A program made the translations under genes and the position numbers. A DNA stretch of 64,000 bases, from positions 434,001-498,000 of the forward strand of contig NZ_JACBXQ010000001.1 in the NCBI RefSeq assembly GCF_015863205.1, read 5' to 3'. Each line of letters begins with the position of its first letter. Position 1 is the first letter of the stretch. Below the pieces are notes generated by a model. That model ran no database searches. It was not told the DNA's origin and was given only the letters and a program-made list of their open reading frames with translations. Origin of the DNA: Facklamia lactis. Its GTDB lineage: Bacteria; Bacillota; Bacilli; Lactobacillales; Aerococcaceae. This document shows, in pieces, positions 17,459 to 27,442 of the stretch.

Positions 17459-18634
17459 TTAATTATTATCAAGCTTAACAGAATCAGTATTTTCTTCATA
17501 AGGAGTGAAATATGCTCCCACTTCTATATCTATAATACCTTTTCTTCCCTCTAATTGTTTGACAATATTAGGATAATAGTTAACCTTTTGAGCAAATGTT
17601 GCAATAACCGCTTGAATCTGGTTTCCATCTTTCATTTGAACCAGAATATGCCCTGTCTTACTTGGATCTTTCGCAGGATAAATGGTCTCCATTTCTTTCA
17701 GAATATTATCATCAATTTGTTTTAAACTTTCTGCTAATTTGGCTAGTTTTTCTTCCTGATACTGACCCTTCACCACTGGTAAAGTATCTAATCGTTCTGG
17801 ATCCAATTGTTCTAAATTGCTCTCACCTTCAGAGAAGCTCCCATTACTTAAAAGGGCGTACGTTCCATTTTCATTTTGGTAACGTGCAACGACTTGATGT
17901 TCCACAATCGTAAAAGTCAAAGCACTCCACTGCTCACGACTAATCGTGACATCTTCTATTAAAGGATTATTAGCCAGAATATGATCTTCAATCGCCTTTC
18001 GTTCCTCTAAAACATCCTCTACACGGTCCATCGGATAAATATTGATCCCTTGTAAAATCGCTTCAGGGGATAGATAACGATTCCCAACAATCGCCAATTG
18101 ATTGACTTTATTAAAAGGCATAATTTGCCATCCGGCCCAAACCATCGCACTATAAATTAATAAATAAATAAATAGCAGCTTCCATTTCCCCTTAGGCAGC
18201 CCTGCTGTAAACGAACGTTTTCGATGCATCTTTGTCCAACGATGGACATGATTTTGAAGATGATTGGGCCATGGTTGACCTTCTTCAGATGGATAATCAG
18301 AAAGTTGATAATCATTCGCATAGTCCATTCGATAATTTGAAGAACGAGCTGGATGAAGACTCCGGTCATGCTCATAAAAAGGATGGTCTCCGCGAATCGG
18401 AGCTTGAACATTCGCTTGTGTATAGTCATCAAGATGATAAACTTTACGCGAATGACTCGCAAAGCTTTCATCACCTTCTAACAACTGATTTGGCGGAAGA
18501 ACCAGACGTCCCCCCTTATCAATACGGTAATTACCTAGTGGAGCAGAGACTGGCTGAGAATCCCGTTCAGAAATTGTCTGTTGATTAGTTCGGTACTGTT
18601 GACTCAAGTGATCATCTAAACGATAATTAGCCAT
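17459..18634 (-). CDS. divIB: DivIB/FtsQ cell division protein
   Basis: This is a 391-residue single-pass membrane protein. It has a long cytoplasmic N-terminal part (about 1-150, polar and basic), one membrane helix (about 151-172), an extracellular POTRA domain (VNQLAIVGNRYLSPEAIL, about 177-194 onward) and the FtsQ/DivIB beta domain. DivIB works with FtsL and DivIC to control septal wall synthesis. The cytoplasmic part is much longer than in Bacillus (about 30 residues). It lies 34 bases after murG, and a 132-base gap then separates it from ftsA. Confidence 0.92.
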   Translation of the reverse strand: MANYRLDDHLSQQYRTNQQTISERDSQPVSAPLGNYRIDKGGRLVLPPNQLLEGDESFASHSRKVYHLDDYTQANVQAPIRGDHPFYEHDRSLHPARSSNYRMDYANDYQLSDYPSEEGQPWPNHLQNHVHRWTKMHRKRSFTAGLPKGKWKLLFIYLLIYSAMVWAGWQIMPFNKVNQLAIVGNRYLSPEAILQGINIYPMDRVEDVLEERKAIEDHILANNPLIEDVTISREQWSALTFTIVEHQVVARYQNENGTYALLSNGSFSEGESNLEQLDPERLDTLPVVKGQYQEEKLAKLAESLKQIDDNILKEMETIYPAKDPSKTGHILVQMKDGNQIQAVIATFAQKVNYYPNIVKQLEGRKGIIDIEVGAYFTPYEENTDSVKLDNN

Positions 18635-18668
18635 TTTCTCCCCCCTTCTCTTTACAAGATGTTCTTCA

Positions 18669-19787
18669 TTAATTAATTAATTCTTCCATCATCTGGATCA
18701 GACGTTGTGAAGCATCCGTTATCCCCATCTGTTGAGCTTGTTGACGCATTCTCTCGAGACTGGCTGGATCGTGAATTAAAGCTTCGATTTTCTCAATGAG
18801 AAGATTAGCATTTAATTCAGACTCCCGAATCATTTCAGCTGCCCCTCTTTGAACCAAGGCCATCGCATTCTGTTCTTGATGATTATTCGTAACATATGGG
18901 CTTGGAATTAAAATACTTGGTAATCCGAGAGCGGTTAACTCCGTCAGAGTTGTTGCTCCTGATCGACACATTACTAAATCAATGGACTGAAACACTGCAG
19001 GCATGTTCTCAATATAAGGAACGATTCGAATATTGGAACTAGTATTATAACGTTCTAACAACTTTTTGTCCAAATCATCATAATGACTTTGACCCGTTGC
19101 CAAAATGATCTGATAGTCTTGTTCCTGCCAATGCGTTAGCCCCTCTAAACCAGCTTGATTAATGGCAGGTGCTCCTCGCGATCCACCAAAAATTAAAACC
19201 GTCGCTAGCTGATCATCTAAGTCAAATTGTTCTGACAAGATACTCCCAGAAGCTTCTGTTTGTAACACTTCTTGTCCACGAGGATTTCCTGTCAGGACAA
19301 CCTTATCTGAAAATTTTCCAAAATCATCCTTTACTTCTTCAAAACAAGTGGCAATCCGATCTACCGACCGTGCTAAAAATTTATTTGTAATACCCGCTAC
19401 AGAATTTTGCTCATGAATAATCGTTGGAATCTTAAGTTGAGAAGCTGCCAAAAGAACAGGTCCACAAACATAACCCCCAGTCCCTAATACTAAATCGGGT
19501 TCAAACTCCCGAATTAATTTTTTGGCATTTCGAGTAGCCGTTAACATTTGCCACGCTACTTTTAAATTTTCTAATGTCAAAGAACGTTTAATCCCTGAAA
19601 TTTCTATCGCTTGGAAAGGAATTCCTTGGCGTGGCACAATCGTAGATTCTAAGCCACGCTCTGTCCCAATATATAAACACTCGACATCAGGATAGGAAGC
19701 TTTTAGCGCTCGATAAAGGGCTAAAGCAGGATAGATATGTCCTCCAGTTCCTCCTCCTGATAGGATAATTCTTTTTATTTCCTTCAT
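18669..19787 (-). CDS. murG: MurG, UDP-GlcNAc:lipid I N-acetylglucosaminyltransferase
   Basis: MurG transfers GlcNAc to lipid I at the inner membrane face to make lipid II. This 372-residue GT28 glycosyltransferase has the N-terminal glycine-rich loop GGGTGGHIYPAL (about residues 10-21) and a second G-loop, IFGGSRGAPAIN. It also has the UDP-GlcNAc-binding segment around RSGATTLTEL (about 280s). It lies 9 bases after murD. Confidence 0.97.
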   Translation of the reverse strand: MKEIKRIILSGGGTGGHIYPALALYRALKASYPDVECLYIGTERGLESTIVPRQGIPFQAIEISGIKRSLTLENLKVAWQMLTATRNAKKLIREFEPDLVLGTGGYVCGPVLLAASQLKIPTIIHEQNSVAGITNKFLARSVDRIATCFEEVKDDFGKFSDKVVLTGNPRGQEVLQTEASGSILSEQFDLDDQLATVLIFGGSRGAPAINQAGLEGLTHWQEQDYQIILATGQSHYDDLDKKLLERYNTSSNIRIVPYIENMPAVFQSIDLVMCRSGATTLTELTALGLPSILIPSPYVTNNHQEQNAMALVQRGAAEMIRESELNANLLIEKIEALIHDPASLERMRQQAQQMGITDASQRLIQMMEELIN

Positions 19788-19796
19788 AACGGCCTC

Positions 19797-21155
19797 CTAT
19801 TCCAGCCCTCGGCAGTAATCGTGAACTTGATCCATAAATTCTTGTCCACGTACTTCATAATTTTGATATTGATCCCAGGAAGCACAAGCCGGTGAGAAAA
19901 GAACAACCTGTCCTGGTTGACTCATTTCGATCGCACGCCGACTGGCTTCTGCTAAATTTTCTACTGTTTCGATGCGGGGAACACCTGCTGCTTGAAAATC
20001 ATGAGCCATCTTCTCTTTGGATTCACCATATAGATAAGCTGCTTTCACTGTTTTCAAATAAGGGATTAAATCTTTAAAATCATTCCCACGATCTAATCCA
20101 CCCCCAATATAGATTAGATCCTGTTCAAAGCTTTTTAACGCAGTAATGGTAGCCGTTGTATTCGTCGCCTTAGAATCATTATAATATTTTACTCCCTGAT
20201 AAGTCGCAAAATATTGAATTCGGTGGGGCATGCCATGATATTGACTCACCACTTGCTCAATGTCATCGTTAGCGACTCCTTCAATCTTAGCAACTGCCAT
20301 AGCAGCTAAAACATTCTCAATATTATGGTCCCCTGGCATAGCAATCGACGATTGCTCTAAAATTCGTTCACCATCATAGTAGAGGCCTTGGTTTGCTAAG
20401 CAAGCTCCCTTTTCAAGGTATTCTTTCCGACTAAAAGGACATTTAATAGCGGGTGAATCAGCTAGAAGCTCCACTAATTCCTCCTGATCAGCATTATAAA
20501 CTAGGTAGTCTTCAGCAGTTAAATTTTTTATCAACTGTAACTTGGCTCGAACATATTCCTCCCGCGACCCATGAAAGTCTAAATGAGCTGAGTAAATATT
20601 TGTAAACACCGCAATTTTGGGTCGGAAGTTTTCAATCCCCATTAATTGGAAACTAGATAATTCCATTACAATTCGATCATTTTCACTCGCCATTTGAGCG
20701 ACTTCTAAGCTTGGAATTCCAATGTTTCCAGCTAGAAAAGCTTGTCCCTCAATTCCCTTGTTTAATATCTCTTGAATTAAACTAGTGGTAGTGGTTTTTC
20801 CATTCGAACCTGTAATCCCAATAATCGGAGCTTGGCTATGCAAGTAAGCTAGCTCCACATCCGTATATACGGGAATCTTTTGATGGATGGCTTCTTGAAT
20901 TATTTCGATGGAATATGGAATAACAGGGCTTTTAACAACCATATCAATGCCTTCCAAGAGTTCAATTGGATGACCCCCATCTACCACCTTAACCCCTGCT
21001 TTTAATAGTAAATCAACCGACGGGTCTTGCGAAAGATCCCCTCGGTCGTTTAACGTAATATTCGCATTTTCTCTTAATAAGTAATCGACAACACTCTTCC
21101 CTGTGAGAGCGTACCCCAATACTAAAACATTTTGATTTTGATATCGATTTGTCAT
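19797..21155 (-). CDS. murD: MurD, UDP-N-acetylmuramoyl-L-alanine:D-glutamate ligase
   Basis: MurD adds D-glutamate to UDP-MurNAc-L-Ala. The 452-residue Mur ligase has the ATP loop GITGSNGKTTT (about residues 113-123), the central ELSSFQL block and the C-terminal ligase domain with FSPACASWDQ near residue 420. The frame is open 10 codons further upstream. The ATG at 21155 is chosen because GAGGAG lies 8 bases before it. Confidence 0.97.
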   Translation of the reverse strand: MTNRYQNQNVLVLGYALTGKSVVDYLLRENANITLNDRGDLSQDPSVDLLLKAGVKVVDGGHPIELLEGIDMVVKSPVIPYSIEIIQEAIHQKIPVYTDVELAYLHSQAPIIGITGSNGKTTTTSLIQEILNKGIEGQAFLAGNIGIPSLEVAQMASENDRIVMELSSFQLMGIENFRPKIAVFTNIYSAHLDFHGSREEYVRAKLQLIKNLTAEDYLVYNADQEELVELLADSPAIKCPFSRKEYLEKGACLANQGLYYDGERILEQSSIAMPGDHNIENVLAAMAVAKIEGVANDDIEQVVSQYHGMPHRIQYFATYQGVKYYNDSKATNTTATITALKSFEQDLIYIGGGLDRGNDFKDLIPYLKTVKAAYLYGESKEKMAHDFQAAGVPRIETVENLAEASRRAIEMSQPGQVVLFSPACASWDQYQNYEVRGQEFMDQVHDYCRGLE

Positions 21156-21191
21156 TCTTTTAGCTCCTCTATCTATTACATACATCCTCTA

Positions 21192-22154
21192 TTATAGAAT
21201 GAAATAGACAAGGCTGGCAAGCATTCCTACTAACCAAAAAATGGTTACCACTTTTTCTTCTGACCAACCACTCATTTCAAAATGGTGATGAATAGGACTC
21301 ATCTTAAAGATCCGCTTACCAGTTGTTTTAAAGGAAGTTACTTGCAAAATCACACTCGCCGTCTCCACCACAAAAACTAAACCAATCACCAAAAGAGACC
21401 AAGGATGATGCAGTAGAATCGAAATAATCGCTAATCCAGCACCTAAAGCAAGGGACCCCACATCCCCCATAAAGATTTTGGCTGGCTTCCGATTATAGAC
21501 CAAGAAGGCCAAGAGGGAACCCACGATTACCAGACAAGCTAAGGCAATGCCCTTTGCTTCTTGTTGAACAGCCATCATAAAATACGCTCCATAAGCAATA
21601 ATATTCAACCCTGTCGCTAGACCGTCTAGGCCATCAGTTAAATTCACCGCATTTGAAAAGCCAGTAATCCAGAAGAAGGCGAAAAGAATCACAAGAAGAA
21701 TATTTTGAATCTCCCATACAAAGAAAGGCAATGAAAAATAATGCCCAAATTGATAACCGATCCATACCGCTATTCCTGAAAAGATTAATTGAATTAAAAA
21801 CTTCTGTTTGGCCGTAAGTCCTTCATTCTGTTTACGAAAGACTGAAATAAAATCATCTACAAAACCAATCCCACCAAATAAGGCTAAAGTGGCAGCAATA
21901 GTCAGAACTGCTCCATCGACTAAATTAAAGAGAAAAGCAGCTAATAGAACCACCAAAATACTCACTGTAACAAAAACTGTCCCCCCCATTGTAGGAGTTC
22001 CTGTCTTCACTTGATGCCAACTTGGTCCCTCTTCTCGAGTGGTCTGCCCAATTTTCTTTTTGATAAAGACTTGAATAAAAAACGGCACTAAAATTAAGGT
22101 GAGCACTGATGAACCGATAAAAGCTAAAAACAATTCCATATAATTATCTTCCAT
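21192..22154 (-). CDS. mraY: MraY, phospho-N-acetylmuramoyl-pentapeptide transferase
   Basis: MraY moves phospho-MurNAc-pentapeptide to undecaprenyl phosphate, giving lipid I. The 320-residue membrane protein has about ten spans and the catalytic motifs DDFI (about residue 103), NLTDGLDGLA (about 172-181) and MSPIHHHFE (about 285-293). The first ATG (22154) has AGGAGG seven bases upstream and overlaps the last 11 bases of murE, which indicates translational coupling. Confidence 0.97.
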   Translation of the reverse strand: MEDNYMELFLAFIGSSVLTLILVPFFIQVFIKKKIGQTTREEGPSWHQVKTGTPTMGGTVFVTVSILVVLLAAFLFNLVDGAVLTIAATLALFGGIGFVDDFISVFRKQNEGLTAKQKFLIQLIFSGIAVWIGYQFGHYFSLPFFVWEIQNILLVILFAFFWITGFSNAVNLTDGLDGLATGLNIIAYGAYFMMAVQQEAKGIALACLVIVGSLLAFLVYNRKPAKIFMGDVGSLALGAGLAIISILLHHPWSLLVIGLVFVVETASVILQVTSFKTTGKRIFKMSPIHHHFEMSGWSEEKVVTIFWLVGMLASLVYFIL

Positions 22155-23664
22155 GACTTACCCTCCTTAGCTTTTGCAGTGCCTGTCGAACCACTGCCAA
22201 TTCATCATAAGGCACATACTCATCTCCTAAAACTTGATAGAGTTCGCCACCTTTACCAGCAAATAAAATGGTATCTCCCGCTTGCGCCTGATTCAAGGCA
22301 AATTCAATAGCAGCCTGTCGATCTTCTACTAAGCTGTATTTTTTCTCCTGGTGGTGTCTGACCATCTCATTTACAATCTTCTCAACGGGCTCATGACGAG
22401 GATTATCTGCCGTGAAAATAATTTCATCCGCTAATTCAAAGAGAATATCACCTAATTCTGGTCGGGCTGCACTGTCCCGATTACCTCCGGAATGACCAAA
22501 CAAGGCCAATAGGCGCCCCTGGTTGCCTTGACGCAATTCTGTTAGAACACTCCGTAAAGCATCCGGCGTGTGGGCAAAATCAACCACTGCGGTAAAATCT
22601 TGACCCTCATCAATAATTTGCATCCGGCCTGCAACCCCTTGAAAACTGCGTGTTGCTTCAATGACTTCTTCCGGTGAATAGCCATAATAGAGCGTTAAAC
22701 ACAGAAAGGCTGCCATGTAATTTTTTACATTATAGGTTCCAAGCATCGGAATTTCAACTCGGTACTCTTCCTCCTGATAAGATAAGGTGAAAGCTAGAGA
22801 AGATTCTAAATGATCAATATCTTTTGCATAGAGCGTTGCTTGTGGATTAATGAGGCTATAAGTGGCAAGCGCCGCCCCACTCGCCTGAATCATAATATCC
22901 GCATAAACATCATCTTCATTAATAATCGCTAACTTGGCTTTTCCTTCATGGAAGGACTGACCAAGTTGAGCAAATAAAAGACTTTTGGCGTAGGCATATT
23001 GATCCATCGTTTTATGGAAATCTAAATGTTCCCGCGTTAAATTAGTAAAAATCGCACAATCAACATCAGAATACCAGAGTCGCCCTAAAGCAAGAGCATG
23101 CGAAGAGGCCTCAATCACAGCATCTTGACAGCCTGCTGCTAACATATCAGCATATAAGCGGTGCATAGTCAGGGCATCGGGTGTCGTATTGACAGCCGGA
23201 AGAATTTCCTCTCCTACCTTATAATGAATAGTTCCAATCAAACCTGTTCGATGTCCAAGTTCTTCTAAAATCTCACTAATCATGGTCGTAGTAGTTGTCT
23301 TACCATTTGTACCGGTCACCGCTACTAAATCAAGTTGACTAGAAGCTTGCTGGTAAAATTGATGAGCCAAGATCGCTTGAGCACGATGAGTTGATTCCAC
23401 AAGAAGGATTGACTTTCCTAATTCTTTTGCCGTCTGGCTCTGTTCTTCTGTCACTTCCTCCACTACTAAAAGATTAAGATCTGACTTCAATAAGTCATCT
23501 ATTGCAGAATGACCATCAAACCGTTGGCCACGAATCGCAATAAAAGCCCCCCCATTTTCAATTTTTCGCGTATCATTACTAAGCGCTGTAATATCCTTAT
23601 CCCCCAGTGGGGCACCCTTAAGTTGATAATTAATGAGAGGGGCAACTAAGTCTTTCGCTAACAT
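22144..23664 (-). CDS. murE: MurE, UDP-MurNAc-L-Ala-D-Glu ligase for the third stem-peptide residue
   Basis: MurE adds the diamino acid at position 3 of the peptidoglycan stem. This 506-residue Mur ligase has the ATP loop TGTNGKTTTTT (117-127), ASSHAL (186-191) and the substrate-recognition motif DNPR (420-423, in TADNPRHEP). DNPR is typical of diaminopimelate-adding MurE, with Arg contacting the substrate. Well-studied lysine enzymes have DNPA or DDPN instead, but at least one DNPR enzyme also accepts lysine, so the residue added is not proven. It lies inside the dcw cluster as in Bacillus. Confidence 0.95.
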   Translation of the reverse strand: MLAKDLVAPLINYQLKGAPLGDKDITALSNDTRKIENGGAFIAIRGQRFDGHSAIDDLLKSDLNLLVVEEVTEEQSQTAKELGKSILLVESTHRAQAILAHQFYQQASSQLDLVAVTGTNGKTTTTTMISEILEELGHRTGLIGTIHYKVGEEILPAVNTTPDALTMHRLYADMLAAGCQDAVIEASSHALALGRLWYSDVDCAIFTNLTREHLDFHKTMDQYAYAKSLLFAQLGQSFHEGKAKLAIINEDDVYADIMIQASGAALATYSLINPQATLYAKDIDHLESSLAFTLSYQEEEYRVEIPMLGTYNVKNYMAAFLCLTLYYGYSPEEVIEATRSFQGVAGRMQIIDEGQDFTAVVDFAHTPDALRSVLTELRQGNQGRLLALFGHSGGNRDSAARPELGDILFELADEIIFTADNPRHEPVEKIVNEMVRHHQEKKYSLVEDRQAAIEFALNQAQAGDTILFAGKGGELYQVLGDEYVPYDELAVVRQALQKLRRVSHGR

Positions 23665-23676
23665 TTCTTCACCTTC

Positions 23677-25395
23677 CTATTGATTGATCATAACTGCATC
23701 CACCACGGGATGGAACATTTCAGCAATCATCTGCGAACCTATTTTACCATGATTCTCTGTTGGTTGTTTCAAAAATAAATAAAATAAATATTGTGGATCT
23801 TCTGCAGGAAAATAAGCCACCACTGAATGGTAGTAATCATTTTCTCCTGTTAAATAACCGGCACCATCCGGATTCGCGATTTGAGCCGTTCCTGTTTTGG
23901 CTGCAACTGTGACTTGATTCGATTTAAATGATTGAGCCGTTCCATAAGGCTCATGGACAGTATCCACCATAATATCCAAAACATAATCAGCTGCTTTAGG
24001 ATCAATGACTTGCCCCATACTTTGAACTTGATAGGAATTCTCTCCCTTGCCTATCTGATCAATGTATTGAACTTTGAGCATTTCACCATGATTACCAATT
24101 GTCGTAAAGGCCTGTAACAACTGTATAGGCGTCGCTGAAAATCCTTGACCAAAGCCAGACATAATTCGTGATACCGGGTTCGAGAAATCAAGTGATCCAC
24201 TTGTTTCATTTGCTAAAAGGCTGTTAGTCGACTGACCAAAACCAAATTTCTCTAATTGTTGAACCCATTCCTGATCACCAATTCGATTGACGAGTTCAAC
24301 CATCCCCACATTACTTGAACGGGCAAGGCCTTCTTCAAATGTAATTTCTCCCCAACCGTATAAATTATAGTCTCTTACCAACTGATCGTAAACCTCAACT
24401 TTACCAGACATGAATTTCTCGCCTGGTTCAAACACCTGGCGCTCTACTGCCGATGCCATTGTTAAGATTTTGATCGTAGAGCCAGGTTCATTGGCCGTTT
24501 CTACTAATAGGTTCGACCATAAATCATCAATACCTTCCCGCGTATTGAGGTTAAAGGAAGGACGTTGACCTGCTGCGATCAATTTACCAGTTTTGACATC
24601 CACCAAATAAGCCCCTAGATTTTTGGGTTGATAAGTCTGATTGACTTTCTCCATCGCATCTTCAAGAATATTCTGAATGCGCGTATCCAAGGTCAAATAG
24701 ATATCTTGTCCTTGACTGGCTTGTTTCTGATTCTTTTTTTCACCAAAGTCTTTTGTCCCTGACAATACGTCATCAAAAGTAGCCTCGACTCCCAGTTCTC
24801 CTTTAAAGGCTGGTTGGAGAATTGATTCACGCTTTACTTCTTGGACATATCCTACTAAATGCGACGCAAAATAATCATTAATATAATACCGATGGGTGGA
24901 TCCTTTGAACTGAATACCTATCAACCCTTCAGCTTCAATTTGTTCCTTCACCTTGGGAGTTAATTGTGATCCTGCTGGACCAAATTCAACCTGATCGCTC
25001 CCCTCTGTAGACAGAAGCTTTCGGATTTCCTCTTCAGATAGATCAATATACCGGGCTAACACGGTAGCCGTTTGTTCAATATCTTGAACCACTTCCCCTT
25101 CTGCCCAGTCTCCCCCTAAAACAGCATACATAGAATAAGAAGTAGTATCCATGGCAATAGGCTGACCGTGCTGGTCATAAATATTTCCCCTTCTTGCTTC
25201 AGCGATACTACTTCTATTTTCAGGTATTTCATGCTGATAATTACTTAAATCGACTTTGTTAACGGTTTTTAAGAGACTTAACTGACCAAAACGAAGCACC
25301 AATACAATTCCAATAATAATGACAATAATTGAGAGGGCTAATAAATTTTGCACTGAATATTCGATTCGTTGTTGTTCTTTTTTATCTTTCATCAT
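23677..25395 (-). CDS. pbp2B: Division-specific penicillin-binding protein 2B (class B transpeptidase)
   Basis: This is the septal transpeptidase that cross-links new peptidoglycan with FtsW. The 572-residue protein has an N-terminal anchor (about 18-40) and a dimerisation domain opening with RRGNIYDQHG. The transpeptidase domain contains STIK (catalytic Ser, about residue 305), SSN (about 355) and KTGTAQ (about 500). It lacks the C-terminal PASTA domains of some Gram-positive homologues. The start overlaps the ftsL stop (ATGA). Confidence 0.95.
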   Translation of the reverse strand: MMKDKKEQQRIEYSVQNLLALSIIVIIIGIVLVLRFGQLSLLKTVNKVDLSNYQHEIPENRSSIAEARRGNIYDQHGQPIAMDTTSYSMYAVLGGDWAEGEVVQDIEQTATVLARYIDLSEEEIRKLLSTEGSDQVEFGPAGSQLTPKVKEQIEAEGLIGIQFKGSTHRYYINDYFASHLVGYVQEVKRESILQPAFKGELGVEATFDDVLSGTKDFGEKKNQKQASQGQDIYLTLDTRIQNILEDAMEKVNQTYQPKNLGAYLVDVKTGKLIAAGQRPSFNLNTREGIDDLWSNLLVETANEPGSTIKILTMASAVERQVFEPGEKFMSGKVEVYDQLVRDYNLYGWGEITFEEGLARSSNVGMVELVNRIGDQEWVQQLEKFGFGQSTNSLLANETSGSLDFSNPVSRIMSGFGQGFSATPIQLLQAFTTIGNHGEMLKVQYIDQIGKGENSYQVQSMGQVIDPKAADYVLDIMVDTVHEPYGTAQSFKSNQVTVAAKTGTAQIANPDGAGYLTGENDYYHSVVAYFPAEDPQYLFYLFLKQPTENHGKIGSQMIAEMFHPVVDAVMINQ

Positions 25396-25835
25396 TGAGC
25401 GATATCCTTCACCCGATTCCGATCTTGTACCATTCCATTTGCTTCTGCTACTTCTTTGATTTGTTCATAATCATAATTTTGTGCGATTTCATTTAACATG
25501 ATATCTGATTCCTGAGTTAATTCAGACTGGGCTTCTTGAAATTCGTTTAAAGAAACCGTCATTTGATGTTTTTGCCATTGAAAAAACAAATTAACAAATA
25601 CCAAGCTTAAGATTAACAAGCCAAAGCCTGCAAGCAACATTTTTTCTCCTTTACCAAATAAGGCACGACGAGGAGCTTCTATCTGCGGCTCTTCATAAAT
25701 CTTCTGATTCGGAAGCGGCTGATAAAGCTCTCGAGCAGCCGAACCATCATAGGCATCCTCATCAGCGTAAACTCTTCCCTGATAGCTTGATTTTTCAAAA
25801 TATTGCGATTGGTAGGACTGCTGTTTCTGGTTCAA
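25392..25835 (-). CDS. ftsL: FtsL, division protein
   Basis: This small bitopic protein of the DivIB-DivIC-FtsL complex is recognised by position between rsmH and pbp2B and by layout. It has a cytoplasmic region (1-63), one membrane helix (about 65-86) and a short extracellular leucine/heptad coiled coil (about 90-125). At 147 residues, with 63 before the helix, it has a longer cytoplasmic part than usual. Sequence conservation in this family is very low, so the call rests mainly on context. Confidence 0.85.
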   Translation of the reverse strand: MNQKQQSYQSQYFEKSSYQGRVYADEDAYDGSAARELYQPLPNQKIYEEPQIEAPRRALFGKGEKMLLAGFGLLILSLVFVNLFFQWQKHQMTVSLNEFQEAQSELTQESDIMLNEIAQNYDYEQIKEVAEANGMVQDRNRVKDIAQ

Positions 25836-25853
25836 CTGTCTCCCTCACTTTCA

Positions 25854-26804
25854 CTAATCCTTAATTGTCTGTCTTTCGATAATTCTTAACTTTGCTGATC
25901 GCGCACGATTATTGTGCTCTAATTCCTCTTCGCTAGCCATAATCGGCTTACGATTGACCAATTGATACTCTGCACGTTCATTGGAGATAATCGGTAAATT
26001 AGGAGGTAAGTCTGGCAAACTCGAAACTTGCTTAAAGATTTGTTTCACTAACCGATCTTCTAAAGAATGGAAAGTAATGACTGCCATCCTGCCTCCTACT
26101 TTTAATCGCTTCAACCCCGCTTCAAGCGATTCTTCTAAAGCACCTAATTCATCATTTACTGCAATGCGAATTGCTTGAAAAGTCCTTTTAGCAGGATGTC
26201 CACCCGTTCGACGAGTGGCAGCTGGAATCGCTTCTTTCACTATCTCTGCTAACTGAGTCGTTGTCTCAATTGGAGCTTTCTCGCGATTTTGCTCAATATT
26301 TCTAGCAATTCTCTTGGCAAACTTCTCTTCACCATAACGAAAAATAATGCGGACTAAATCCTCATACGACCATTGATTTACAACCTGGTAAGCATCAAGT
26401 TGCTGTCTTTGGTCCATCCGCATATCGAGTCGTGCTTCTTGTTGATAAGAAAAACCCCTCTCTGCAATATCCAGTTGAGGAGAAGACACTCCTAAATCAT
26501 AGTAAATGCCATCTACATATTTCACATTTTCTTCTGTTAAGGCTTGTCCCAGATTACGAAAATTCTCTTGTATAAAGGTTACTTGTCCTGCATCATGCGC
26601 TTCTTTAAGCACTTTCTGAGCGTTCTCAATTGCATACTGATCTTGATCAAAAGCATACAAATGACCAAAAGGTGCTAATTGGGTCAGTAAATAGCGAGCA
26701 TGTCCAGCTCCCCCCAACGTACAATCTACATACTTCCCATTAGGATTAATATCGAGTCCCTCAATCGTTTCACGCAACAAAACTGTTTCATGTTCAAACA
26801 CCAT
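25854..26804 (-). CDS. rsmH: RsmH, 16S rRNA m4C1402 methyltransferase
   Basis: This 316-residue S-adenosylmethionine-dependent enzyme (MraW) N4-methylates C1402 of 16S rRNA. It shows HETVLLRE at the N-terminus, the SAM loop [12 protein letters not shown] (about 24-35), [11 protein letters not shown] (about 101-111), [19 protein letters not shown] and TFHSLEDR (about 245-252). It is the second gene after mraZ with 24 bases between. Confidence 0.97.
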   Translation of the reverse strand: MVFEHETVLLRETIEGLDINPNGKYVDCTLGGAGHARYLLTQLAPFGHLYAFDQDQYAIENAQKVLKEAHDAGQVTFIQENFRNLGQALTEENVKYVDGIYYDLGVSSPQLDIAERGFSYQQEARLDMRMDQRQQLDAYQVVNQWSYEDLVRIIFRYGEEKFAKRIARNIEQNREKAPIETTTQLAEIVKEAIPAATRRTGGHPAKRTFQAIRIAVNDELGALEESLEAGLKRLKVGGRMAVITFHSLEDRLVKQIFKQVSSLPDLPPNLPIISNERAEYQLVNRKPIMASEEELEHNNRARSAKLRIIERQTIKD

Positions 26805-26828
26805 TTACTCACCCCCGATAAGCGATCA

Positions 26829-27260
26829 CTAAAATCCAAAATCTATCATATCTTCTGCTATATCTTCAAAATTCTCTTCCGCATCGTCTGCAAAATCATC
26901 CCAAAGTTCGCTGCTCCAAATCTCGATCCGGTCTGATACGCCAATCACACGACATTCCTTATCGATCTTTGCAAACTCTAGAAGATTTTTAGGTAAATTT
27001 ATGCGCCCTTGTTTATCAATTTCAACCTCAGTGGCAGCTGAATAGAAGAAACGAGTAAACTTACGAGCGTCTTTTTTTGCTAAAGGTAACTGTTTTAATT
27101 TCTCTTCAATTTTTTCCCAAGATTCCTTAGGGTATCCAAACAAACAACCATCCAAACCTCGCGTCACAATAAATTGCTGACCCAGATCAGGACGAAACTT
27201 AGCGGGCATGATTAAGCGGCCTTTAGTGTCTATATTATGTTGATATTCACCAATAAGCAC
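26829..27260 (-). CDS. mraZ: MraZ, transcriptional regulator of the dcw cluster
   Basis: This 143-residue protein consists of two tandem AbrB-like DNA-binding repeats, each with a D-K/T-x-GR core (DTKGRLIMP, about 11-19, and DKQGRINLP, about 56-64). MraZ forms ring-shaped oligomers. It represses its own operon in E. coli and binds tandem boxes upstream of it. A candidate three-box operator is visible just upstream here. It is the first gene of the cluster. Confidence 0.97.
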   Translation of the reverse strand: MLIGEYQHNIDTKGRLIMPAKFRPDLGQQFIVTRGLDGCLFGYPKESWEKIEEKLKQLPLAKKDARKFTRFFYSAATEVEIDKQGRINLPKNLLEFAKIDKECRVIGVSDRIEIWSSELWDDFADDAEENFEDIAEDMIDFGF

Positions 27261-27293
27261 GACACAATCACACTCCTTTCCTAAGTTAAGTTT

Positions 27294-27327
27294 ATATTAC
27301 CACATTCTCCCACTTTTCACCACTTTT
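27294..27327 (-). promoter_or_regulatory. mraZ promoter with three tandem MraZ-type boxes
   Basis: On the minus strand, AAAGTGGT, AAAGTGGG and AATGTGGT recur with an exact 10-base period (CCAC on the plus strand at 27300, 27310 and 27320). They are followed at once by a TAATAT -10 box (27294-27299). No good -35 is present; the boxes occupy that place. The unit matches the AAAGTGK-N3 repeats known for MraZ in Mollicutes. Confidence 0.75.
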
Positions 27328-27342
27328 TTACCTATTTTCAAT

Positions 27343-27376
27343 AAAAAAGAAGCTATTGCCAAAAGGCAATAGCTTC
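27343..27376 (-). terminator. Rho-independent terminator of the 27443-27823 gene
   Basis: On the minus strand a perfect 12-bp stem (GAAGCTATTGCC with TTTT loop) is followed by TTTTTT. It isolates the dcw cluster from the genes upstream. Confidence 0.9.
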
Positions 27377-27442
27377 AAAAAAACGATTCTATCAATGATT
27401 TAGACTCCAAAATAAAAGTGGGAGATAGATGGGGGATTTTCC

